In this document: positions 36,143 to 45,421 of the stretch, piece after piece
How the letters are laid out: each line of letters opens with the position of its first letter
How positions within the stretch are numbered: the stretch's first letter is position 1
Assembly: GCA_014377385.1 (NCBI GenBank)
Contig: JACMPR010000195.1
Location: forward strand, 1 to 52,296
DNA length: 52,296 bases
Reading direction: 5' to 3'
From: Ferruginibacter sp.
GTDB lineage: Bacteria > Bacteroidota > Bacteroidia > Chitinophagales > Chitinophagaceae
Position numbers and translations under genes: made by a program
Notes under the pieces: generated by a model
The model's input: only the letters and a program-made list of their open reading frames with translations
Database searches by the model: none
What the model was told of the DNA's origin: nothing

Positions 36143-36733
36143 TTGCAAGCATCTTTCAACAGTCTCATCAATAGCTTTATCGAAAATAAAATAGGCATTT
36201 CAGAAAGTTTTTTGACGGCTTCGCTTTCACAAAATCTCGAAGAAAATTTAAACAGGCTCCATAAAGGAAACGAGATGCTTTCTGCAGGTACTGGTAATGA
36301 GGTGAAGGTGCTCCATGATAAATTATTTAGGAGTGATATGATTTATTGGCTCGACAGGAAACACAACGATCCATACGAAAATGAATTTTTTTACCTAATG
36401 GATGATTTCGTAGGCTACTTAAATGCGACCTGTTATACCGGCATCACGGGTTATGAATTTCACTACGCCTTGTATAAAGAAGGGAGTTTTTATAAGAAAC
36501 ACCTGGACCAGTTTAGAAATAATGACAGCAGGCAATATTCTATGATTATGTACCTAAATAAAAACTGGCAGGAGAATGACGGAGGCGAATTACGCATTTA
36601 CCATGATGGTCATGTGGAAAATATAGCCCCGATAAATGGTAAAGCTGTTTTCTTTAAAAGCAGCGACATGGAGCACGAAGTATTGGTAACCCGTAAGCCG
36701 AGGCTGAGTATTACAGGTTGGCTCAAAAGGTGA
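36143..36733 (+). CDS. 2-oxoglutarate/Fe(II)-dependent oxygenase (prolyl 4-hydroxylase-like)
   Basis: The 196-residue protein has the C-terminal double-stranded beta-helix of prolyl-4-hydroxylase-like enzymes. The iron ligands are HxD in 'FYKKHLDQFRNNDSRQYS' and the distal His in 'SSDMEHEVLVT', and the 2OG-binding Arg is in 'RKPRLSITGWLKR'. 'MIMYLNKNWQENDGGELRIY' is a family hallmark. The start is TTG 36143; it precedes an N-terminal helical section of ~60 residues. Substrate (protein proline, other) cannot be told. It is convergent with lysS. Confidence 0.93.
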   Translation: MQASFNSLINSFIENKIGISESFLTASLSQNLEENLNRLHKGNEMLSAGTGNEVKVLHDKLFRSDMIYWLDRKHNDPYENEFFYLMDDFVGYLNATCYTGITGYEFHYALYKEGSFYKKHLDQFRNNDSRQYSMIMYLNKNWQENDGGELRIYHDGHVENIAPINGKAVFFKSSDMEHEVLVTRKPRLSITGWLKR

Positions 36734-36823
36734 GCGGGCGGCCGGCGGCCTAAATTTTCCGCTAATGAAATAGCAATCACTAAACGTAAAACATGGAACA
36801 ACAATTCCAAATAAACAACGAAT

Positions 36824-38350
36824 CTATTCCATCCCCTTCTCAGGCCTCATCATAGGGAAAAACAACACATCCTGTATGCTGACCTGGTTAGTAAGTAACA
36901 TGCACAACCGATCAATCCCAAAACCAATGCCACTTGTTGGCGGCATACCATATTCCAATGCCCGCAAAAAATCGTGGTCAATAAACATCGCTTCATCGTC
37001 GCCACGTTCCATCAATTTAACCTGTTCTTCAAATCTTTCCCGTTGCTCCAGTGGATCATTTAACTCGCTGTAGGCATTTGCTATTTCCTTTCCATTAATG
37101 ATCAGCTCAAAACGTTCTACCAATCCTGGTTTACTGCGGTGTTTCTTTGTTAGCGGACTCATTTCTACCGGGTAATCTGTTATGAAAGTTGGTTGAATAA
37201 AACTGCTCTCACATTTGCTCCCAAATATCTCATCAATCAGTTTTCCTTTGCCCCATTTTATGTCAGCGTGTATGCCTAATTGTTGGCATACTTTCCTTAC
37301 AGCTTCTTCCTCCATTTCACTAATATCAAATCCTGTGTGTTCCTTTATTGCATCATACATTGTTATACGTTTGTAGGGCGCTTTAAAACTGATTTCTCTA
37401 TCACCCACGACGGCGGTTGAAGTTCCATTTACGGCAACAGCCGCCTTTTCAAGCAATTGCTCGGTGGTTTCCATCATCCACTCATAATCTTTGTAGGCAA
37501 CATAAAATTCAAGAACAGTAAATTCAGGATTGTGTGTCCGGTCCATTCCTTCATTCCTGAAATTCCGGCTGAATTCGTACACCCATTCAAATCCACCAAC
37601 AATCAACCGTTTTAAATACAATTCATTGGCAATACGCATGTACATGGGCATATCCAGTGCATTGTGATGAGTAGTAAAAGGCCTGGCAGCAGCACCTCCC
37701 GGGATACTTTGCAATATGGGAGTGTCTACTTCGAGGCCCCCTCTTTCGTTTAAAAATTCCCGTATTGAATTTATTAATTTTGTTCTTTTGATAAAAACTT
37801 CCCTGACGCCCGGGTTTACGATGAGATCGGCGTACCGCTGCCTGTACCTGAATTCCGGATCAGTCACTTCGTCAAAGGCTTCCCCATCTTTTTCTTTTAC
37901 TACAGGCAATGGCCGAAGCGATTTACTGAGTATGGTAAACTCCCTGACATGAATAGAAGTTTCCCCTGTTTTTGTTGTAAATACATAGCCTTTAATGCCG
38001 ATGATGTCACCAATATCCATCAGCTTCTTCCATACCTGCTGGTACAAACTTTTATCTTCGCCCGCACAGATATCATCCTGTTTAATATAGAATTGTATCT
38101 TACCTGTTGCGTCCTGCAATACTGCAAAATTTGCTTTTCCCATATCCCGAACACTCATAATGCGGCCGGCAATACACACTTCCGCAAAATCATTTTTATT
38201 CTCTTCCTCCTTATAATGTTCTTTGATATATGCCGCTGTTGAATTCACAGGATACAGTGCGCCCGGGTAGGCATCAATGCCCATTTTATTTAGCGCTTCC
38301 AGCTTTTCTCTTCTGATTATTTCCTGCTCAGATAAATGTTGTATACTCAT
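36824..38350 (-). CDS. lysS: Lysyl-tRNA synthetase, class II
   Basis: I place the start at ATG 38350 ([18 protein letters not shown]), giving 508 residues as in other LysS proteins; the track's extra 38 residues run upstream through the promoter. An N-terminal OB-fold binds the tRNA anticodon ('[20 protein letters not shown]'). The class II catalytic core has motif 2 '[20 protein letters not shown]' and motif 3 in '[17 protein letters not shown]'. It charges tRNA-Lys. A consensus Bacteroidota promoter is seen upstream. Confidence 0.97.
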   Translation of the reverse strand: MSIQHLSEQEIIRREKLEALNKMGIDAYPGALYPVNSTAAYIKEHYKEEENKNDFAEVCIAGRIMSVRDMGKANFAVLQDATGKIQFYIKQDDICAGEDKSLYQQVWKKLMDIGDIIGIKGYVFTTKTGETSIHVREFTILSKSLRPLPVVKEKDGEAFDEVTDPEFRYRQRYADLIVNPGVREVFIKRTKLINSIREFLNERGGLEVDTPILQSIPGGAAARPFTTHHNALDMPMYMRIANELYLKRLIVGGFEWVYEFSRNFRNEGMDRTHNPEFTVLEFYVAYKDYEWMMETTEQLLEKAAVAVNGTSTAVVGDREISFKAPYKRITMYDAIKEHTGFDISEMEEEAVRKVCQQLGIHADIKWGKGKLIDEIFGSKCESSFIQPTFITDYPVEMSPLTKKHRSKPGLVERFELIINGKEIANAYSELNDPLEQRERFEEQVKLMERGDDEAMFIDHDFLRALEYGMPPTSGIGFGIDRLCMLLTNQVSIQDVLFFPMMRPEKGME

Positions 38351-38399
38351 AAAATCAATATTAAAATAATGCGCATCATTTTTGCGTGCTGATGATTCG

Positions 38400-38431
38400 C
38401 AAAGATAAATATTGTGCGGCAGGCAAACAAA
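38400..38431 (-). promoter_or_regulatory. Consensus Bacteroidota promoter of lysS
   Basis: On the minus strand TTTG (38431-38428), 20-base spacer, TATCTTTG (38407-38400): exact matches to the -33 TTTG and -7 TAnnTTTG elements with allowed spacing. Predicted start of transcription is about 40-45 bases before the lysS ATG, which also argues against the longer LysS start. Confidence 0.72.
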
Positions 38432-38659
38432 GAGTTTTGAGCGAAACAATATTAGTGTTTGCATAAAATAATACTGCCATCTTATTGGCTATTGCAAAAT
38501 ATGTAGAATAAAAATTCGTGCTGTTTTGATGTTACGGAACTCGTTTAGATTTTTGTACTGATAACTTCATTTCCAAACCAGCTAGGTATTTATATTGTAT
38601 TTTTAACAGGTTGCTTTTTTACATTATCGATAAATCCGCATCTGAAGTCTAAACCATAA
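38432..38659. other. Intergenic region between lysS promoter and DUF4197 gene
   Basis: With the lysS leader the gap is ~308 bases. This AT-rich part should hold the promoter of the DUF4197 gene but shows only a weak -7-like TAGATTTT near 38550. No small ORF or RNA gene seen. Confidence 0.4.
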
Positions 38660-39385
38660 ATGATTAATATGAAAAAAATAGTTACAATTTTACTACTTGT
38701 TACCACACTCGCCTCCTGCGATATTATAAAACAATTGCCAACCGGAACGGGAACAACGGGTGTAACAGGCATTTCCCAGTACGAGGCAGGTGAAGGTGTA
38801 AAAGAGGCACTGGCGCAAGGGCTTGCAAAAGCTGTGTTGCAGTTAAACGGCACAGATGGATTTTATAAAAACAGCCTTTATAAAATATTACTGCCGCCAG
38901 ATGCAAAAAAAATTGAAAATACTTTAAGGAACCTGGGAATGAATAGTATGGTTGACAAAGCAATTTTACAGATCAACCGGGGTGCCGAGGATGCTGCAGG
39001 TTTTGCAAAACCAATATTTGTTGATGCTATAAAAAGTATGACGCTGAATGATGCTATTGGGCTTGTAAGAAATGGTGATACAAGCGCCACGCATTTTTTT
39101 CGTGTAAAAACAACGGATAAATTATTTGCAGCCTTTCTTCCTGTTATTAAATCATCGCTTGATAAGGTACAGGGCACGAAATATTACAGTGACCTGGTAA
39201 CTACCTACAACAATTTTCCTACAACATTTAAAAAACTTAATCCCGATCTTGCAGGTTTTGTAACAAGTAAAGCAACTGATGCCCTATTCGATTTGGTTGC
39301 AAAAGAAGAACTGAATATCAGGAACAATTTTCTTGCAAGAACCACTGATTTATTGAAAAAGGTTTTTGGTGGCTTGTATAGGTAA
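38660..39385 (+). CDS. DUF4197 lipoprotein
   Basis: The 241-residue protein begins with a lipoprotein signal (MKKIVTILLLVTTLASC; ATG 38669 may be the true start). The mature part matches DUF4197 in length and motifs: 'EAGEGVKEALAQGLAKAVLQ', 'LPPDAKKIENTLRNLGMNSM', 'DKAILQINRGAEDAAGFAKP' and 'NDAIGLVRNGDTSATHFFR'. It is all-helical and widespread in Proteobacteria and Bacteroidota; no function is known. Stand-alone gene. Confidence 0.9.
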   Translation: MINMKKIVTILLLVTTLASCDIIKQLPTGTGTTGVTGISQYEAGEGVKEALAQGLAKAVLQLNGTDGFYKNSLYKILLPPDAKKIENTLRNLGMNSMVDKAILQINRGAEDAAGFAKPIFVDAIKSMTLNDAIGLVRNGDTSATHFFRVKTTDKLFAAFLPVIKSSLDKVQGTKYYSDLVTTYNNFPTTFKKLNPDLAGFVTSKATDALFDLVAKEELNIRNNFLARTTDLLKKVFGGLYR

Positions 39386-39481
39386 TTGAAAGGCCCGGTA
39401 ATTTGATGAAATAACCGAGGTGCACGCATTTAACTTTAAATACAGAAAGAGAGCCTGGATCAAATTTGTTTAGTGATTTTT

Positions 39482-40369
39482 TTATTGATCTTCCGTTAAC
39501 AGTACTTGCCAGGCCTCTGTTACCAGCCCCATTTCCAGCAATTGTTTTGCATATAAATGTAATTCCTTTTCCATTTCAACAGGATTGATAGAATAATACA
39601 GGATGATGGTTTTCAGTTTATCATCATGGAAGGCAGGATCAATAAAAGGCATCTCATTTACGTTCCCAAGTTGGGCAAGGTTGTTACCTGATAGCACTTT
39701 GCTGCTTCGAATATCATGCGGCAATGCATCGATGCCGATGCCAATCTTAATATTGGGCTTTGCAACTTTAAACAAGTTTGATTCATCCACCCTGCAATAC
39801 CAGTCTCCTCCCAGCCTTGCTACGTGATGAATTTTTGCCTGGTCTATTTTTTTATTTTCATCCAGAATACTTTCATCTATATGCATCCAAAGCACCTCGC
39901 AAATTACAAGGTTACCTGCCCCTCCTTCTGTACCCAGTGGCTTTACTTCAATCACTCTACACTCCAATTTTATCTTACTTTCCTTAACCATTGGCGGTGA
40001 AACGATTGTTGCTTTCTCTTCTGTGAAACCTGCTTTGATGAATTCACTCGTTCCTTTCGGATAATCGCAACTGGCAAGAGATGTTTGTTGTACCATGTCG
40101 AAGTCCACAATATTGATAACTACTTCAGCAACTTCCAGCACATTTTGTAAGCTGTGTTTGGTAGTATTGTCTCTCACTCTCCGGGCCGGAGAAAAAATAA
40201 CCACGGGAGGATTTGAAGAAAATAAATTAAAGAAACTAAAGGGGCTAAGGTTTACATTTCCTTGTCTATCGATCGTAGATGCAAAACAAATCGGCCGCGG
40301 AGCGATGGCGTGTTGGAGGTAGTTCTGGATGTCGGCGGGCGAAAGGTCTTTTAAATTTAATGAAAGCAT
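39482..40369 (-). CDS. Flavin-reductase-like FMN-binding split-barrel protein
   Basis: The 295-residue protein has the FMN-binding split barrel in its first ~190 residues: 'IAPRPICFASTIDRQGNVNL', then 'SPFSFFNLFSSNPPVVIFS', then 'RDNTTKHSLQNVLEVAEVVI'. The longer C-terminal part is common in the Bacteroidota members of this family. It may supply reduced flavin to a monooxygenase. The FAH-family hydrolase gene lies ~200 bases upstream in the same direction; this pairing would fit aromatic-ring (tyrosine/homogentisate) degradation, but the dioxygenase is not in the window. Confidence 0.92.
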   Translation of the reverse strand: MLSLNLKDLSPADIQNYLQHAIAPRPICFASTIDRQGNVNLSPFSFFNLFSSNPPVVIFSPARRVRDNTTKHSLQNVLEVAEVVINIVDFDMVQQTSLASCDYPKGTSEFIKAGFTEEKATIVSPPMVKESKIKLECRVIEVKPLGTEGGAGNLVICEVLWMHIDESILDENKKIDQAKIHHVARLGGDWYCRVDESNLFKVAKPNIKIGIGIDALPHDIRSSKVLSGNNLAQLGNVNEMPFIDPAFHDDKLKTIILYYSINPVEMEKELHLYAKQLLEMGLVTEAWQVLLTEDQ

Positions 40370-40567
40370 TGACTAATGTGAGGTTATGATTTACGGGTTT
40401 TAAATTAAGAAGGATTTTAAAAGTTAGGATGAGTGCCCGTTTTATTGTTGGTTTTAAATAGATAAATTAGCGGTTGATCGCCGTTGTAAAATGTCCATTC
40501 GTTAGCCATTGATTTATTTACCGGGCACAGAACAACGCTACACTGGTAATCCGGAACGCTGAATTTG

Positions 40568-41575
40568 TCAAAACTTCTTCAATGCTAATATCGAAAATTC
40601 ACTTTCTTCCCGGGCAATTGTATTACTCAGTTTTCCAAGCCCTTCAATTTCCATATCAACTACATCCCCCTCTTGTAGCCATTGTTCGTTGTAGTTAGGG
40701 TCATGTAGCTTTCCCGTGCCATTCAGTTCTAAAAAACAACCGGTGCCTACTGTTCCACTGCCGATTACATCACCGGCAAAAAGGTTCACACCATAACTGC
40801 AACGTTCAATGATCTCAGCAAATGTCCAATCCATATCACCCAGGTTTCCCTGGCTTACCTGAATATTATTTACCCTACATGTCATTGGAAGATTCCATGA
40901 TTTCCCTGTATGGCCTTCCTTACAGGGAATTTCATACCGTTCAAGCTCATCTGTTGTAACAAGTATTGGCCCAATGGCAGTTGCAAAATCCTTACCTTTT
41001 GCCGGGCCAAGATTCAACAACATTTCCTCCATTTGAAGCCTACGGGCGCTCAGGTCATTCATAATCATCAAGCCGCCAATGTAGGAATCAGCATCGGCCG
41101 CCTTAATATTTCTACCCGACCTGTTTATAACAATAGCTGCTTCCAGTTCAAAATCAAGTTTTTCAAAATGATCAGGCATACAAGACACGTTACCCGGTCC
41201 CGTTATACTGTTGTGATTGGTAAAATAAAATATGGGATACTGGTCAAATTCCGGAATCATATCCACCTTCCTGTTTCGCCTTGCCGATGCCACATGTTGC
41301 CTGAAAGCATATCCATCCCTGCAACTGGTAGGATTGGTTACCGGCGCCAGTATAGCTGCATCTGCAAAATTCACGGCCATCACATTTCTAACAAGGCCTT
41401 CCTTAATGCGATGTTCTACTGCCTTTGCAAGCGGCATCACGTCATCCCAATAATTTAAAAACATGGCCATACTGATTGGTAGGTCTGGATGAAGCATGTC
41501 AGTATCGTATAACAAACCATCAACCAGCAATGCAAGTTGTTCATGTTCTTCCTTCAGGTAGGTAACTAATTTCAT
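40568..41575 (-). CDS. Fumarylacetoacetate hydrolase-family protein
   Basis: The 335-residue protein has the FAH fold: metal and active-site segments 'FELEAAIVINRSGRNIKAAD', 'GLMIMNDLSARRLQMEEM', 'GPILVTTDELERYEI' and 'NLFAGDVIGSGTVGTGCFLE'. These match bacterial fumarylacetoacetate hydrolases that cleave the last intermediate of tyrosine catabolism (fumarylacetoacetate to fumarate and acetoacetate). The broader FAH superfamily also includes decarboxylases and isomerases, so the exact reaction is a family-level inference. Confidence 0.92.
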   Translation of the reverse strand: MKLVTYLKEEHEQLALLVDGLLYDTDMLHPDLPISMAMFLNYWDDVMPLAKAVEHRIKEGLVRNVMAVNFADAAILAPVTNPTSCRDGYAFRQHVASARRNRKVDMIPEFDQYPIFYFTNHNSITGPGNVSCMPDHFEKLDFELEAAIVINRSGRNIKAADADSYIGGLMIMNDLSARRLQMEEMLLNLGPAKGKDFATAIGPILVTTDELERYEIPCKEGHTGKSWNLPMTCRVNNIQVSQGNLGDMDWTFAEIIERCSYGVNLFAGDVIGSGTVGTGCFLELNGTGKLHDPNYNEQWLQEGDVVDMEIEGLGKLSNTIAREESEFSILALKKF

Positions 41576-41936
41576 CTGCAGTTTTTAAGTTGGTAAAAAT
41601 AAGTAATTAATCAGCCTCAACATATAAAAAAAAGCCTGTTGCTTACCTGGTTTTATCCCTACATGAAATTTGCCTTTTTCATCGCTTTACCAAGGCCAGC
41701 AAAAAATACTAATTGAAATGGTGCCACAGTGCATGGCAGCAATTAAATATCACATCCGGTACAAGTTTTTCAAAGGGATATGCCAGGATTTATACCGGAG
41801 AGTTTGAAGTGGCTCAAAGCCGTATCAGCTATCAAAATGAGGCCGAAATCCGGTGTTATGAGCCAATATTTATCAAATCCGGAATTTTCTATTCAATATT
41901 TTTAGGGATATTTTTACATTTAATAATTTGGTGTGA
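41576..41936. other. Coding-like intergenic stretch, possible dispersed repeat
   Basis: About 360 bases between a minus-strand and a plus-strand gene. The plus ORF 41713-41958 (81 residues, 'YTGEFEVAQSRISYQNEAEI') and a minus-strand frame without a start ('VPDVIFNCCHALWHHFN', another frame 'TPDFGLILIADTALSHFKLS') both look word-like but match no family I know. GC is higher than in other gaps. It could be a small gene, a transposon scar or a dispersed intergenic repeat. Confidence 0.3.
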
Positions 41937-41967
41937 TTTTAGTGTTATGATCTGTTAATTATATTTG
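41937..41967 (+). promoter_or_regulatory. Candidate promoter of the fatty-acid hydroxylase gene
   Basis: TTTT, 19-base spacer, then TATATTTG: an exact -7 TAnnTTTG and a three-of-four -33 element. Transcription would begin only ~10 bases before ATG 41984, so the leader is very short. Confidence 0.5.
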
Positions 41968-41977
41968 TGTAATCATT

Positions 41978-42676
41978 TTGCTTATGGAACTTGAAAAGAT
42001 ACATAACAAAGGTCAGGCTCAACTCTTTAAAAATCAGTACCTGGAATACCTTACCAAAACCCATCCACTTGTTATATGGGGGATGTATTTACCCGTTTTA
42101 GCATTATTACCATATTATTCTTCAAATACACTGAATTTTAGCGTCCTCTCAATTTTTTTACTTTTTATTGGAGGGATTTTTTTTTGGAGTTTAACCGAAT
42201 ACATCCTGCATCGTTTTGCATTTCATTACCAGCCGGAAAGTGAACGGGGGAAAAAATTTAATTATATTATTCATGGCAATCATCATCAATATCCAAGAGA
42301 TAAAGAAAGGCTGTTTATGCCGGCGGCCCCAAGCCTGATTATTGCTTTCACTTTGTTTTTACTAATGTTCTTCTTATTAGGTGAAACCGCATTTCCATTT
42401 TTCCCGGGCTTTGTTTTCGGTTACCTGCTGTATGGCAGTATGCACTACGCCATACACGCCTGGAATCCTCCCTTTAAATGGATGAAGGGTTTGTGGCGCA
42501 ATCATCACCTGCACCATTATAAAAATGACGATATGGGATTTGGCGTAAGCAGCACGCTGTGGGATCACGTTTTTGGCACCATGTTTAACTTAAAAAAGGA
42601 AAAAGAAGACAAGGATAAAGCCCATCAATTGATGTTTACCCGCAGCGACCGAAAGAAAGACGCCGTTGAACGTTAA
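41978..42676 (+). CDS. Fatty-acid hydroxylase / sterol-desaturase-family membrane enzyme
   Basis: The ~230-residue protein has four hydrophobic segments and the di-iron His clusters of the superfamily in order: 'HRFAFHY' (HX4H), 'HGNHHQYPRD' (HX2HH), 'HYAIHAW' (HX3H) and 'NHHLHHYKNDDMGFGVSS' (HX2HH). The spacing and the last motif are closest to the fatty-acid 2-hydroxylase (Scs7/FA2H) branch. Many Bacteroidota make sphingolipids and hydroxylated fatty acids, a plausible target. ATG 41984 is the probable start rather than TTG 41978. No electron-donor cytochrome b5 domain is fused. Confidence 0.92.
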   Translation: MLMELEKIHNKGQAQLFKNQYLEYLTKTHPLVIWGMYLPVLALLPYYSSNTLNFSVLSIFLLFIGGIFFWSLTEYILHRFAFHYQPESERGKKFNYIIHGNHHQYPRDKERLFMPAAPSLIIAFTLFLLMFFLLGETAFPFFPGFVFGYLLYGSMHYAIHAWNPPFKWMKGLWRNHHLHHYKNDDMGFGVSSTLWDHVFGTMFNLKKEKEDKDKAHQLMFTRSDRKKDAVER

Positions 42677-42679
42677 TGG

Positions 42680-43000
42680 CTACCAGCTTTCATCTTCATT
42701 AATACCATTATTATCCCGCCTATGCTCACGGCGGGATATTATTTTTTGTACCTGTCTTTCAATGATCAAGGTTGCGATCATCTCTCCTGCATCTGAGTTT
42801 ACATTGGCTTTAAGTAACGATTTTAATTTTGCTTCGCTTACATCTACCCGATACAGTATGTAAATCAAATCTTCAAAATTATTGATGATGAGTTGATTGA
42901 TATAAACTGCCAGCCGTGCATGCAGGCCTGGCATTTGCAGGGAGTTGATGTCATTGTCGTCAAATATGCTTTGGATAAGTAGACTGTCTTTTTGAGGCAT
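42680..43000 (-). CDS. Small conserved cytosolic protein, unknown
   Basis: The 106-residue protein is helical and charged, with 'ARLAVYINQLIINNFEDLIY', then 'YRVDVSEAKLKSLLKANVNS' and 'GEMIATLIIERQVQKIISRR'. The style suggests a genuine conserved protein; I believe similar short proteins occur in other Bacteroidota, but no domain name can be given. It is convergent with the hydroxylase gene and 90 bases downstream of the TIGR02757 gene on the same strand, so the two may be cotranscribed. Confidence 0.75.
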   Translation of the reverse strand: MPQKDSLLIQSIFDDNDINSLQMPGLHARLAVYINQLIINNFEDLIYILYRVDVSEAKLKSLLKANVNSDAGEMIATLIIERQVQKIISRREHRRDNNGINEDESW

Positions 43001-43090
43001 TTGAATATTTTTGTTTGCTGTTGATGGATCTTCTTTGATGTAAGGGCGTTTATTATCACCGGTCGTTTGCTATCAATTCGTGTTCCCTCT

Positions 43091-43864
43091 TCAAAATCGC
43101 TCCAGAACTCCAAGTGCAAACAACGCAAAATCATACCTGGCCGGATCCGCTGCATCCATTTTTTTTAGCTCTAATGTAAGCGCTATCGCTGCCTCCCAAT
43201 CTGTTTGTTTCCGCTGCAATAATTTAAAATGCCGGGCAACCCGGGCAACATGTACGTCAAGCGGTATTACCAATTGGGACGGGGAAATATTTTTCCAAAT
43301 ACCAAAATCTACTTGACTTTCATCTTTCCGGACCATCCAGCGCAGGTACATACTTAACCTTTTACAACTGGCTTTTTTTGCAGGACATGCAATGTGTTTC
43401 ATGGTCCGCCGGGGAACATCTTCCAATGAAAAAAAATAATTATAAAAGCCATTAAGTGCGTTCCCGGTATCTGTATCATTCTTTTTCATTGAACCCGTAA
43501 AAGCTGTTTCCAAAGAATTATTTGTTTGATAATGCATTTTAAAAAATGCGATAAAATAGAGCAGGTCCGTGGTATTGAATGTGCGGTGTTTAAAAGAGAA
43601 TAATTTTTTAAGGTCTGCTGTAGAATGCTGAAGACAAAATTCGTGCGGTGAGTTGTCCATGAGTTGCATCAACTCTTTTGACTTGTTTATGATAGTCGTT
43701 CTGTTACCCCACGCAAATATTGCGGCGAAGAAGCCTGCGATTTCAATATCCTGTTGTTTTGTAAATAGATGTGGAATGCAAATGGGATCCGGGATAATGA
43801 AAGCAGGCCTGTTGTAGGCTTCTACTTTACTGTCCAAAAATTCCTTCAAGTTATTTACATGCAT
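43091..43864 (-). CDS. TIGR02757 (DUF2400) family protein
   Basis: The ~257-residue protein matches TIGR02757: 'PICIPHLFTKQQDIEIAGFF', followed by 'AAIFAWGNRTTIINKSKELM', then 'KHIACPAKKASCKRLSMYLR' and 'WMVRKDESQVDFGIWKNISP', with a C-terminal 'IPLDVHVARVARHFKLLQRK'. The last part resembles the helix-hairpin-helix of base-excision glycosylases, to which this family is distantly related. No reaction is established. ATG 43864 is preferred to the TTG at 43894. Confidence 0.93.
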   Translation of the reverse strand: MHVNNLKEFLDSKVEAYNRPAFIIPDPICIPHLFTKQQDIEIAGFFAAIFAWGNRTTIINKSKELMQLMDNSPHEFCLQHSTADLKKLFSFKHRTFNTTDLLYFIAFFKMHYQTNNSLETAFTGSMKKNDTDTGNALNGFYNYFFSLEDVPRRTMKHIACPAKKASCKRLSMYLRWMVRKDESQVDFGIWKNISPSQLVIPLDVHVARVARHFKLLQRKQTDWEAAIALTLELKKMDAADPARYDFALFALGVLERF

Positions 43865-44031
43865 CGTATGCAAAAATACGCGAGCCGTTTGCAATAGGAG
43901 CTACCTTATTTGAGGCCTGAGTGAAAATAAAATTGAAGAGGCATTAAATATAAATGAGATTTTAACACCTGCAATAAAGAAAGAGGAACACTTTTAAAGT
44001 ACTTCTCCTAATATCATAAATGAAAATAAAA

Positions 44032-45198
44032 TTATCCAATAGCCTGGTTCAGATCTTCTATAAGATCATCCACATCTTCGATGCCTACACTTAATCTTAT
44101 GAGGCCATCCGTAAGGCCATTCTTGATTCTTTCTTCCCTTGGAATACTTGCATGGGTCATACTCGCGGGATGGTTGATCAGGGATTCTACCCCGCCAAGA
44201 CTTTCAGCAAGTGAAAATAATTTTGTGGATGACAAAACCTTTCTTGCGGCCTCAACGCTGTTGTCTTTTAATGTGAAACTCATCATTCCACCAAAGCCAC
44301 GCATTTGTATTTTAGCGATGTCGTAGTTGGGATGATCTGAAAATCCGCACCAGTAAACCCTTTCAACCTTTGGATGCTTGCGTAAGAAATGAGCGATCAA
44401 AAAACCGTTTTCACAATGTTGTTTCATGCGAACATGCAGCGTTTTGATACCACGCAGAACCAAAAAACAATCCATGGGACCCGGCACAGCGCCACAACTT
44501 TTTTGTATAAAATATAATTGATCCCTCACCGCCTGGTCATTTATGATTAACGCTCCCTGGATAACATCGCTGTGGCCACCAAGATATTTTGTGGAGGAAT
44601 GCATTACGATATCAGCGCCGAGGTTAAGCGGATTCTGAAGGTAGGGAGATGCAAAAGTATTGTCAACACAGAGCAACGCCCCGGCCTTTTTTGAAATGGC
44701 TGCCACCGCCGAAATATCTGTGATATTCATCAACGGGTTGGTGGGTGTTTCAATCCAGATGAGTTTTGTATTTGTAGTAATTACCGCTTCTATATTTTTT
44801 ATATTGGTTGTGTCAACATAGATGAATTTAATACCATACTTTTCAAATATTTTAGTAAACAACCTATAGGTACCACCGTACATATCATTTGCGGCTATCA
44901 CCTCATCACCGGGATTCAATAACTTAATAACTGCGTCTGTGGCTGCTACCCCGCTGCTAAAAGCAAGTCCGAAATTACCATTTTCAATAACAGCCAAAGC
45001 CGTTTCAAGTGCCGTACGTGTGGGGTTTTGGGAACGGGCATACTCATACCCCTGGTGTTGCCCCGGAGCTGACTGCACGAACGTGGAGGTCTGGTAAATG
45101 GGCGTCATAATCGCTCCCGTGCTTGGGTCAGGTTCAGCACCAGCATGTATAAATTTTGTCGCTAATTTTTTACCGGATAATTCGTCTTTGTTACTCAT
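44032..45198 (-). CDS. Cystathionine gamma-synthase/lyase-type PLP enzyme
   Basis: Starting at ATG 45198 (MSNKDELSGKKLATKFIHAG) the protein has 388 residues, the standard length; the track's 58 extra N-terminal residues look non-coding and run through a promoter-like site. PLP-binding Lys lies in 'IVMHSSTKYLGGHSDVIQGA'. Other hallmarks: 'EYARSQNPTRTALETALAVI', 'VDNTFASPYLQNPLNLGAD' and 'SLGGVESLINHPASMTH'. It belongs to the Cys/Met-metabolism enzymes that make or break cystathionine; synthase and lyase cannot be told apart from sequence here. Confidence 0.94.
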   Translation of the reverse strand: MSNKDELSGKKLATKFIHAGAEPDPSTGAIMTPIYQTSTFVQSAPGQHQGYEYARSQNPTRTALETALAVIENGNFGLAFSSGVAATDAVIKLLNPGDEVIAANDMYGGTYRLFTKIFEKYGIKFIYVDTTNIKNIEAVITTNTKLIWIETPTNPLMNITDISAVAAISKKAGALLCVDNTFASPYLQNPLNLGADIVMHSSTKYLGGHSDVIQGALIINDQAVRDQLYFIQKSCGAVPGPMDCFLVLRGIKTLHVRMKQHCENGFLIAHFLRKHPKVERVYWCGFSDHPNYDIAKIQMRGFGGMMSFTLKDNSVEAARKVLSSTKLFSLAESLGGVESLINHPASMTHASIPREERIKNGLTDGLIRLSVGIEDVDDLIEDLNQAIG

Positions 45199-45218
45199 TG
45201 TCTTTAAGTTAATGGGGG

Positions 45219-45226
45219 CAAAAATA
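45219..45226 (-). promoter_or_regulatory. -7 element before the cystathionine enzyme gene
   Basis: TATTTTTG on the minus strand is an exact TAnnTTTG match about 20 bases before ATG 45198. No TTTG at the right distance upstream, so only the -7 box is supported. Confidence 0.4.
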
Positions 45227-45421
45227 ACTATAATACTAATTAGTTTAATCAGTATTGCAACATGAGGTAAAGAAGTGCCGGGGAGAGCAGTTGTAAAGAA
45301 ATCAGAAAAAGTTTTATAAGTGTGGGGGTCAGACACCCGTCTTTCACCCGGCGCTTTTGTAGATACTGGCAAAAGGCGAAATTAAAATCCAATATCCGGT
45401 AAAAAGAATATCAGGCAATTT

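Noticed and set aside
36733-36765. GC-rich string GCGGCCGGCGGCC after the oxygenase gene
   Set aside because: Looks like a terminator stem at first, but pairs poorly and has no T tract; left as unremarkable.
39482-41575. Complete aromatic-degradation operon
   Set aside because: Only a flavin-reductase-like and an FAH-family gene are present, ~200 bases apart; no homogentisate dioxygenase or other pathway gene is in the window.
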